Positions 36,001 through 48,000 of a stretch of 64,000 bases of DNA are shown piece by piece. Position 1 is the first letter of the stretch. The number at the start of each line of letters is the position of its first letter. The notes below the pieces were generated by a model. The model was not told the DNA's origin. It was given only the letters and a program-made list of their open reading frames with translations, and searched no databases. The position numbers and the translations under genes were made by a program. The DNA comes from Macropodus opercularis (lineage: Eukaryota > Chordata > Actinopteri > Anabantiformes > Osphronemidae): positions 17,547,501 to 17,611,500 of the forward strand of contig CM061092.1 in assembly GCA_030770545.1 (NCBI GenBank). Direction: 5' to 3'.

Positions 36001-39000
36001 AGTAGTGACAAACATCCCTTTGCTAAGATGTTAACAAGCCCCTGAGAGACAAATAACAATGGCATGAGCACAAAGTAAATTGGAAGGAGAAACGACCTGT
36101 GATTCAGCTAGAGAATGATAGAGAGAGCTCTCCTGCTCAGTTCTGCTGTGGGGGCAGACAGTGATATATGGGGCTAAAATGAAATAGGGTAATCCCTTGA
36201 ATGACAGAAAAGAAGAAACTGGAAAGAGAGGGGAATTTAGACGGACGACATGGGAGATGAATGTGCTCGGCTGCCATAATAGGAAGGCTGGATGAGAAAA
36301 ATGGGAAAGTTGGAGCAGTCAGGCTTGACTCACTCCACAGGAAGTGCAAGAGAACTGCTGACCTCCAACTCCCTGATAAACACACACACACACACACATA
36401 ATCCGTGTATCCATGTATACACAGAGCAACTGGCACATGATAAATACACACACACATAGCCATGCAATGACAAACTGGAAAAGGACCCACAGGAACATCT
36501 CCAGCATCCTGGCTATAAAAGCAAACTACAGCCACAGCACGTATTTCTGTACAGACAGATAAGAATTCCAAACACACACACATACACAGAGGGAGTGTCC
36601 ACTGACCGACTAAAACTCCAGTCTTGCAGCAGCTGAATCAGCTTTCCGTTCTCCTAACATTTTTTTTTCTTTTCCTCAGAAACACAAATTTGATTCAAAC
36701 ACCACAGTGTTCAGGCTCAGCTTAGTTTTCAGTGAGAGCTAATCATGTTGCTCAAATGGCATAGTGAGCTTTAATGCTGATCTTTAATCAGTTACTGTAC
36801 TACACACAGAAGTGATTCATGGTTACTGACACTGAGGCTGTACCCAGCTTGGAGAAAGAAAACACATTTTTCACATGTACATTTCTAAGCCCTGCTCCAG
36901 TTTTCGCAAGTGATTTTTCTGATCTAGTTTAGTTCAGCATGCTGGTTATTCTGCTTTGTGATACATCATGTTCCAAGTCCTAATGTTTGTATGTTTCTTT
37001 TCTCATAACTGGAGCACTGTTATTGACAATAAAGTGAAAAAAGTGAAAAAGCTGTCACTCTGTTGGATTTTCTGTAACTATGTTACAGAGTGAAATCTTT
37101 TTTTTCACACATTAACGTTGGTCTTATAGCAGAGACATTAAAGTTCAGCAAGAAAAGGACACGATTCTGATCAGATCAGCACCAACACATTCCTCCTTGT
37201 CTGATGTATGTTAGTTTATGTGGCCTGGTGTCTGTAACATGTATTTATTTGTTGGGGGTAACCTGATGCAGCATGATATGGTAGTTCTGTAACAGAGATT
37301 AACGTTAGTAGTCCAGGTTTCTCCACTAGCTCCAGCCACCATCATTTGAATATCAAATGCAATATAAAACATAACATATAGTAACAAAACAGACAGTGCA
37401 GACTAGTCATCTGCATGTAATCGGCATGCTGAAATTTTATATTCCAGTTCATATACAGTATATTATATATATGAATATATTCATATATTCCATCCAGTGT
37501 TACATCCCGTTTTTTCCTATTACCTGTTTTTGACTCAGCAGACATCCATCCATCACAGCCTCATCCTCCTCATGCTCTGTCTGTTCATAATTATGCTTCA
37601 ACCCCGTCCATCTTCCCCCCACTCATTAATAATTGAAACTTCCTCTGCTCTAATTAAATAATTAACAGTGCCCAGAGCCATCAGATGGACCCTGAACTCA
37701 TCTGCAGTTTATCTTCAAACAACTCAATGAGTTCCTCACATCCTGCTATAGCCACACCTAAATCATGAAGCTAAAAAATATTTAATATGGAAATGTCCCA
37801 TGAATAAAAACAGAAAACACAAATACAAACTTAAAGCTGCCCTGTAATACAAAATCATTCAAATGACTCGAGGATTCATGTAGACACATGATGAATTTGT
37901 TCAAAGTGATGTCCTCTTTTTTTCTCAGCATATGTTTCCAGAATGGTCCATTCAGAATTCTGTCATTACAGAGCCCCACCTTAGGTCCAAACAAGGCCGA
38001 AGACAAACTCAGCCCAACACAGGATTTCCGTCATTCACTAACTTGCTTTGGAGAACTCACCTGACTGCAATGCAATTAACATGGCACAGCTAGTTCAGTT
38101 TTTGGATGTTCCAACCCACTCCAAAGTCTTTTCGGTTTACCGTGGGAGCAAGACAGGAGGGCAGTGGCTTACTATTACTGTAAATAGTCACTGCGTGTGT
38201 GTCTGTGAACACCAAAGATTCAGCCATGGAACCGAATTTTAGGACACAGAAAATGGATAGAGCAAAGATATTTATTTAACAAGGAGGCTTCATGCATCAT
38301 ATACCACGTTTTACCTGAGTAGGTGTGTCTGTATGCAACCAACAATCTGAATGCATAAAGCCCAAAAGAAATGTTCTCCTAGAAGTCGCTCAGGTTCTCC
38401 ATGTTCTCCCCCTTTCTGCCTGGGTTTTCTCAGGATAGTCTGTTATAGTATGCATTTATATATTTATATGTAAGTAATAGCTCATCATTTTAATCAGAAA
38501 TATATTTTAATCATTTGTCCTAAACTTTGATGAAGTTGGCTGATTTGGGGCAATTTTTAGCTACAGTATTGTGTTATCACATTATCTTTGTTTAACTAAC
38601 TTTATTCCGACACTGCGGTTGAATGATATTATCAAGACAGACCAGAACTGAAAGTTAAAGTTATATAATTCAGATGTAATATATGACTACAAGATAATGA
38701 ATTATCAAAAGACTGATGTTAAAAAATGCTAACTTGACACTAGACCTACAGTAAAAAGCTAATAGACCAATGCAGGGACGAGTGCAGGGGACTAAAGATA
38801 CCATGACATCAAAAACATGACTAGTTTCTATTGTTATCATTAATATTTACAATGTTTAATAGTAACCCATGCTGTGAATTCAGCAATGTATGTACCATGC
38901 TAGCAGCACAGCAAAACATCAGGCTGCACTCGATGGCTCATTCATTACTTACAGAGACGTGTGATTTTTAATGTTTGACATCAAACGGTTGAGCTAACAG

Positions 39001-42000
39001 GCCGATTTGGAGGTGCTGAAAATGTACTGGGGAACACTGAACTAAGAAATCATGTCTATCCTCCAGCAGCTTGGCTGCAGCAATTAGTGTTGGTTACAAT
39101 GCATACCTTCTTCACTGCATACACACACAGTTAAATGACTGAACCACTGTCTCCTCTTGTTTCACGCACAGCTGTCAGTTTCCTTATTACACTTCACAGA
39201 GTCCATACAAGCCCACTGAAGCACACAAATATGTAATCACACACTGACACACACATTCCCACTCTCTATTACACACACAGCATCTGTGTGAGGGTGCTGT
39301 GTTACCGTAGAGTCTGTGCCTGGCGCTTCTGTGTGGTTAGACCAACACTGTTTGGATGGTCAGCTCTGTCATATGTGAATATAATCACTAAAAAATTAAA
39401 TGTGGACTTCCTCTCAACTTCTGCTCTATAAATCGTTACTTTCTGATCACTTCAGCAAACAGTACACTCTGCTTCAGACACAGTTTCACACACGCATCTG
39501 CAGTAGACCACAGGCTTTTTCTAATGTGGAGAGACACTGAAGAACAAACTGGCTTCCAGTTCATAAACCAACCGTCATCAGAGCAGCGGTCATGCTTAAA
39601 CCCAAGGCTTCACTGACATTAACACTCAAAACACTCAATCTGTGACATGACCATTTACAGACATCAAACGAGACATGTGTATAGACAAAAGAGCAAAGTA
39701 ATTCATTGATTATCAACGTACACCGGTGGGGAACAGATTTAGTCTGATTATTGATAGTCAATTAAAATCACATCCAAGTGAATTTAGCTTCTCTCACTTC
39801 TTTCCTGTTACAGTTAGTTCAGGAGGCTTTGTTGACAAAGGTGAAATAAAAAGAAACAACAAAATAAAACAAAATCCACAGGGTTTTGAGTTTGAGTCAA
39901 AAACTGCATCACTACCACGAGCCTCAGCTTGTGCCTATCATGTAATGCAACACATCCACCTGAGTCACGTTGCTAACGTCCTGAAAACCTTGGAAAGCAG
40001 AACATGACAAACACGTCTATCTACAGAGAGTTATATTTTACAACACTAACCTAAAACCTGCCATAACTCATAAACCTCTAGGTAGTTTGAGTCAAACTCT
40101 GTTCATTTAGATAAGAATGATCCACCATCATCTTAACCACTGGAGTCTATCCAAGCTATTACTGAGCTACTGGACAGATAAAAGGGCCACACACAGATAT
40201 AGACATACAGATATAGACAGACAGACCATTCTCACCCATTTTCCAATTAACCTGACTGCATGTCTTTGACTGTGGGAGGAAGCTGAATTACTAGAGAGAA
40301 ACATGCAAATCTGACAATGAAATGAACCTAGATAACCTCGGGACTCAAACCCAGGTCGCTTTTGCATTGAGGTTACCATGGTAACCACTACACCGCTGTG
40401 CTGTGGACTACAGCTCCAACAATCTCTCTCCAAGGAGAGCCTGGCCCGACACTGTCGGCTATCGTATTGTATCATAAACTGACAAATTTGATAATCTTTT
40501 AATTTCATTTTATAAAATCAAATTTTATGAAATCCTAATAATTCTGTTTCACAGGTGACTTCAAATATGTTGCTTTAGTAACATAGCCACAATTTAGCAA
40601 ATTACTGATCTAAAGATATTTTGACAACCTGAATTTCTGAAGAGTTTTTTGAAAAGATGTTTTTTAAATTTGAATAAAATGAAAACTAAAAGACTTTCAA
40701 ATCACACAAGCCAATATCTTTCAGATCACACAAGCCAATATCACGAGGCCTTCCCTGAGATAGACATTGTCTGGAGGGAGCATATGTTACTCAAAAACGT
40801 TGGCGTCTGCAGATGGTGGACTATGTTACCAACAGTGGTTTCTAGAAGTATTCCTGGACGCATTTAGTAATGTCAATGACAAAATCATCATGCTGAGTGA
40901 TGAACTGTCGCCTGAAGACCACAGGTGTCCAGTAAAGGTCTTTGGTCTTGTCCCTTACACACAAAGATTTCTCCAGTTTCTCTGAATCTTTTGATTATGT
41001 TATGACTGTAGATCATGAAGTTTGCAAAGCCTTTGCAATTTGACGTTGAGGTACACTGTTTTTAAAGTATTCCACAAACTTTTTACGCACTCTTTCACAG
41101 TCTGGAGAGAGTCATGAGAGACTCTCTCATGGTTGTGCTTCTCTCTTTCTGTCTCTCGCTCTATTCTCATCTACAGGTATCGTCAGACTCAGAGCCGTGT
41201 GTCTCCAGTGTTCAGCTGCTGGTCCAACCATCCTGCCTGTGTCGATTGCTGCTTGTTTTTGCTGTTGTTGTGTTGTTTTATATCTTCTCTATCCTTTCAA
41301 CGCAACCGGTCAGCTGGCCGCCCACATAGAGCCTGGAGGTTTCTTCCTCTACACTGTTGCTATTAAAATGTGATTAAAGTTAAGAAATTATATTATTACT
41401 AATATTATACAGTATATATGAATATACATTGAGTCTATATACAGATTACAATTTATGATTAAATTGATCAATTAAAAGCTTGCTCTATGTGGAATTTGTT
41501 GGGTTTAGTCAGTTAACTTAATTAGTTGCTAGATGTTCTCCCAACTGAATCTTTTCAAAAATGTCCTTCTTTCTCAGCCCTTTGTTGCCCTGTCCCAACT
41601 ATTTTGAGACCTGTAGCAGGTATCAAATTATAAATTAGTTAATTTACCTGATAAAATTTAAACTTTCTCAGTTTAAACATTTGTTATATTATCTATGTAT
41701 TACTGTGAATAAAATATTGGCTCATGTAATTTGAAAGTCTCTTATTTTTAATTTTATTCAAAGTTTAAAAAATGTCCCATCTTTTACAGAATTTAGGTTG
41801 TACTGTAAAATGAATAACGCTTCTTTTTCGCTTTTTTTGTGAAACAGTGAAACAATACTCTACACTGAGAACCCCACTCAACAGCTAAATCACCCAGAAA
41901 CAAACACACAACAATATTTACTTAATTAAAATTAATTTAATCTGCTTCTACGCAACTCAGTCTGGTCTTAAGTAAGTCAGGATAGCATAACAGCGGCAAC

Positions 42001-45000
42001 ACAGAATAAATCTCCATGGTAACTGGACTGGATTAAACTGATTCTGCTTTTGTCCAGCTAAATCAAGGATAAATTCAACCAGCATATCTCAAAAATCCTG
42101 GTTTAATCCCTTAACTTGGTTTCGTGTAGTACCCCTCAGGACAAATACAGAAAAAACATATCAGTAAATTGTATCTGTCTACTACGGCTTCAAGACAGCC
42201 CATCCTCTTCAAGCTTTTTATGGTTCAAATATCAGCAGGACTCTTTAGCAGCCGCCACCCAACAGCAGGGAATTATTACTGGAGCTTTCCCCCTCCCAGT
42301 TGGTGTGTGCATGTGTGTGTACTGACCGTTGAACACAGCCTGTCCCTTCCTCATCTCCTGGTCTGCTTCAATGATGTATTCCTCCTGTGTAAACCCCCTC
42401 GTGCATGGCAACAACTGCTCGGTCTCTGCACTCTGAACAATCACCTAGGACCAGATTACACACAACAGTCACATATTGGGATAAATGTCACATAACATTT
42501 ATTTCCTCACATCACACCTCCTCAATTTTCAGTAAAATCAAAGCAGTTGTTTATCCTGAAGACCTTGAGAATGTAAAAAGACAAGAAATGTGGACATAGA
42601 ACATTCTTAGATTTTCTATAAAGCTGAGGTTCTTTGTTACTTTACAGGTTGAATATAACATGTACATAGCGATGCATAGATTAGTGGCTCAGGATTCTTA
42701 ATGGGATTTGTTACTGTAACATGTTTATTAGAAATGGCTGATGAAGAAGGAAAAGAAAATACAATTGTTGATGATCACCAGTCCAAACCAACAGACTATT
42801 GTTAATAGGCATGAGAAGCAGCAGACAACTAGGTCAATTCCTTTAGATCGTAAATAGTGTCAAGACTTTGGCTCTCCTGTTTAAAACCCAAGCCAACTCA
42901 TGTCCCACCACACATATAATGTACACACAATGATATTTTGGATGTATTCCTGCTACTTAAAGCAACACAAAACCATTTGCTTTTGAATTGTGTGTGTTTT
43001 TGATAGTGTCTGTGGGTGTTCGATGTTTAAGGTACTGAAGCCAAAAGGGGTATTGTGAATTGAATCCACTTCATTTAAAGTACATACAATAAACTTCTTT
43101 TCTGCCCTTCCACACATGTCTGAAGAGGTTGGATGTTTTACTGTCCATGATTATTAACATAAGGATGTAGGAAGATGTAAAGTGGTCTCATACTGGTGTC
43201 AGGAGAACAGCACATAGGATTCAGTGGTGACACGCATATTGCCACAACTACATCATTAACAGCACTGTTCACATCTTTATTTGGGTATTAGGTTTATGTC
43301 TAAAAGAACCGTAATCCACTCTGAAGCAGACTAGCGCCAAACGGAGCCATGGCGACAGTCAAAACTAACTACATCAAAAACGTTTTGTTGTGGACGACAT
43401 GTTGTTGGTTTATTTGTTTTTTTTGGTTTTTTTTTTTGAAAAGAGAATTTGTTTTTTAAATTTCTCATGTGCATGCAAAATGATGTTGCAGTAAGAGGAA
43501 GCAGCGTTGTGAATCAAAGTATGAGATAGGTTTTCTGATATACTTTTAAATCCGTATGCCAACAATGAATCTAAAGGGTGACACGGTGCTAACATGTGGT
43601 ATGACCTTAGCTTGAACCAAGGCTAACAGGTAGCTCACTTTACTAAGCGGCGACAGTGTAGACTCCCAACTTCGTGCTGTGAGTGCTCACACGCAGTGGC
43701 TTTCGCCCAAGCAATTAGTTCGAAAGTTACATGTTGCTTTCACCATAGAACCACTAGTGGCAGTGTTTGCCAAAAACAGAGCAAGGATCATAATTTTCAC
43801 CGCTCAAAGGCACCTTATATAACAGAAACTCCATAAATAATAAAAGGACTCTACAGTTGTGAAATGAATAAAGGGCTTCCCGTCTGACGTCTGTAAGACA
43901 CCAACCAAACCAAAACCCAACAAGTCTTTCAGGTGCGGTCCCATGACACCAGTAGGATGACTTCACCTCTGATCACTGTTGTGGATGACCTTGACTTCAA
44001 TCTTCCGTACTTTGTCATCTTTACTAGAAAAAATCTCTGTGATGAGCCTAAGAGGCCACTGATTTCTTTTCTGATTTCAGAAAATCTGACCCCAATTTCA
44101 TTCAATAATTTTCAGTGTTCCATAGTATTCCCGGTCATAACACATGGTTTTCCTGCAGTGGGGGGAAAAAATCTAAATGCATGTCTTGTCCTTAATGCGT
44201 GGTTTCAACCACCAGGCATCGCAAAGTTGTTTCCATAGCTCCAGTTGATAGCGGCCTGTTACTGCAGCAGTGGCTTATTTCTCGCCGTAATATGGGTATC
44301 GCACCAAACATATTGTAGTATCTCATGTACTGTAACCTACATCTACAGTTACACAACTGCTACAGAACTGTGTCTAGACCTAATGCAGAGCTTGAGAAAC
44401 AACGTTAACGCACTGAGAAACTGACGTACTGAGGATTTCTGTTGTTGTATTGTGTTGTTTATGTATTTATTTATTATCAGATGTTAGAATATGGACCTAT
44501 CATGGCCGATTAAATAATAAGGGTCACTAGGAAAATGTCATTTTATTTAGGCTTGGTATACTCAGATTGGTACACCCACTGTTCATTCCTTGGATGATCT
44601 AAGAGTAGCACACATGAAGATGTAAGCCACAGCATAACTGCGTTACCAGACAACAATGAAAGACAGCAGGTGCCTCATTAAAATGTGAACACACACCATA
44701 TATCATGTCTATTGTCATAACCTGTGTTTATACTCCAAACGAACAGAAATCTTTGGTACGTCAGTTTCTCAATGTGCATGTGTCACAGAAGAATGACGCC
44801 CCTTGTGTCTTGAGTATAAGGCGATCGCCACTTACAGGTCATTAAAAAACACAAAATGACGTGGGAAAACAATGAGGTGGAGGCTGACACCTGACACACA
44901 TAAACTGCTACCACTGTATGTACACGTAAGTCTCCTAAGCTTGTCTATGTGGTTGTGTGATCCACCCCGCACCACACTGATCCACCAGGTGGCATAATGA

Positions 45001-48000
45001 TTAGTACCACAGAATATTAGCTAAGAGACCTTATTCTATCAGATGGAGTTGTTGTGTTTGTATGTGCTTCACAACTCGATCTAAGCTGTATTGAGCTGAA
45101 TCGATATGTGGCATCAGCAATGACAGCATTTGGTCCACTGAGGCCCTATATAATCTTTACAAAGGTGTTTGGAGCCACTTGGACCATGAAACATTGTTAA
45201 TCGACAAGAAAGAAGATCATCTGACATATAGGAATACAGTACATAGATTACTGTGGGGGGGAGATGCAACTATTTGTTATTCAAATGAACATAAATGTGG
45301 CAACGTGACAGATTCTGATTGGTTATTTTAGTGAAAGCGCAATGGAGGAGAAACCAGCCTCAGATGTGCTTCATAATTTATTACTGCTATTTTATTCAGG
45401 CTTCATATTTTCCTGACTCTAACTTCTGTTTGCATTTTGGTTCCAGAGAGGCGCATAGATAGAAGATGGTGAACAGACAGATGAGGGTTGTTCAGATAAA
45501 GCAGATACGTCTTAGCATTGTTGCCCTGACAAAAGAAATCTATAATATAAAAAATATATAAAATATAAACATAGAAAAAGTTTTTGTTTTCACTGCATCT
45601 GTCCTGCTGCAGGGGACATGCCATTACGCACATCAATGTATATTTAAAAATACAATAAAATGACATGAAACATGATTTGGACTTGCAAATAACAATGATA
45701 AATCAATAATAATGAGAAAATGTCTGAATTCAACTTCATCAGTTCACAGCAATTCACAGCATAAACTGTCTAAATGGTTAAAAGAGAGCAAACTGCCTCA
45801 TTTTAAATCAAATAAGTCAGTTAAAAGTACTGAAAATTGCATTTAAACACACTTGTGTAAATGCACTTAAGTACTGAAGCACAGCTTCTGTGCTGATTAA
45901 CTTGAGGAACACAAGCGTTTTGTTGTAAGGTACTTACTGCTTCTCATTGTGGCCGTCTGTTGATTTTTCAATTAATAGATTATTTAGCCGCATTTTAATG
46001 CTTCGCCCAAGCAATTGACAAAAATTTGTAGTGTTACTATTGGTGATTCATTCAAGGGTCATAAACCAACAGTTTCCCAGAACATGATTCAAACGTGATC
46101 TCATCCTAAAGATGCATCACTAATTAGCACTGTTTCTAGAAGAAGGGAGACCAATTAGTGAGACCACTTGCTGAAAACCTGCCTGTTTCTCCATGCCTGA
46201 AAACACTTAGAATACTACTTTCACGTATTGCTAAAACAATTTAATTTTAAATATTTATTTCAGCAACAGGCCAATGGTTTGTACATATCTCCTTTTGTGA
46301 TTGTTTGTCATTGTTCCAATTGCTTCCTGTGTGTGTCTTATGCACTCACATATGCATTGGGTTGTTTCAGCACCACGGACAGTTGACATTATCAACCTGT
46401 ATGTAGAAATTCTAAGTAAAAGAAATGCTGTCTTAAAATGCTCACTAGTCAGCCTGCATGAACATACACTCACTAGATGATTTAATAAGTACACCTGAAG
46501 GTTATTATTTCTCAGATTTTATTTTGATCATTCTACAATATATTTATTACTGAATCACACTGAGTGTTGGAGTTGTACTGGAGTGCATTTGGATTCCCTC
46601 ATTCATTTTAAGTATATACAGTATTTTTTTGTATTGACACTCAGTCAACAACCTTGCATCAGTCATCCTTGGGGAATAAGTAACGTGATACAACATTTTA
46701 TTATATATATAAAAATCACTAGTATACTTGTAGATTTTTATGTTTTATACGTTATTATATACGCACATGTTGCAACACCACCAGTTCCTTCAGCTAAACA
46801 TTTATTAAAAGTGACCAATTGTACCTACAAAGAAAAAGCAACAAAATCAGATTATGAAGGGCTTTCAGAGGATTTGAGGAAAGCCTTTGAGAGTACTGAC
46901 CCTGCTGTGTTTGTGGTAAACCATTGGTGAGTGTATTTTAAAACCTGACCTTTGACCTTTTAGCACAGCATTGTCCTCTTTATTGGCTTGTTCATACAGT
47001 GTAGACATCTAGTTTGACTTCATCAGGTAATGCTTTGGTTTTTACTAAGCTTAGTCCCACCATAGAAGCTCATGTGAAAATATACTGTAGCAGTCATTTG
47101 CCACATTTCCATTGCTGGTACTGAAAATAACTGTAAGGAACATTACACCTAATGGCAGTGGTGAAACATATAATTAATAAGCATAAACCTTAATGTTCAT
47201 GTTGGTATGATCATCTGAGGGTTCTAATGTGTCTGTAATGTTGCGAAGATATTGGCAGGACGTCGATCTCCTGTTTTCTATTACTTACTATCTAATTCTG
47301 TTTAAATGTGACAAGATAAATTAGGGTTAGTTGCTGCCTTTTTGTATCACAGATTAAACATCTTCACATTGAGGTTTATAAACACACGACGCACACGGAC
47401 CAAGCAGAAATATATCACTTAGCCTGCAATGAAAAATGAAGAGGACAAAACCGCAGGTTTTCTATGAGCCTGCTTCAACAAAGCGAGAGGACTTTAAAAT
47501 CTATTCTGAAATAATGTCCGCATGCTTAAAATAAGCAGACGCGGTTCATAAAGCGTCTTAAAGCTCCAACATTCCAGCTAAAGTACCGTTTCTGAATCGT
47601 GATCGTTAATCCAACAAAAGTAAAGCGTCCAGTTTGCATCGCATTGTGTCTTCAGTGGGATGCTGGTAGAGGAGCTGCAGCAGCAGCCTGTCATCAGAGA
47701 ATGGATGGATGTTTAAGGAACGCAAGCACGCGCACACGCATCTCGACCATTTCTCTGCATTTTATTTAAAAGTCGTGTTTCCCAGAGGGACCGAGGTGCC
47801 ATCGCTTCCTCTCTGTTTGAAAAAACGACCATGTTGAGCGGGATTGGGCACGTCTGGGATCAGCGGCGTTTTGCTGTCACAGTGTGTGTCCAGGCCCGTT
47901 TAGTCGACAGTACCACAGAATTGAAATGTAATGACGAGTAATCACGCAGACGCCGCCTGGTATCCATTGCTCTGCTAAACGTACCAGTCCGATTGTTCCG

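Larger units (their letters stand above)
20589..42326 (-). other. cdh2 intron 2 (about 21.7 kb)
   Basis: Holds most of the transposons listed between 21 and 42 kb. Segments without a recognised element: 20640-21240, 26100-26900, 27000-30540, 30610-32640, 34320-35060, 35580-38380, 38440-40210 and 40430-40780. These are AT-rich. In chick, several neural and placodal N-cadherin enhancers lie in intron 2 (established), so conserved regulatory elements may be present, but they cannot be recognised without alignment. Confidence 0.7.

Noticed and set aside
36137..36583. 148-codon minus-strand open frame as a gene
   Set aside because: Cys/Val-rich translation largely due to CA repeats (about 36380-36400 and others); no domain and no splice context.
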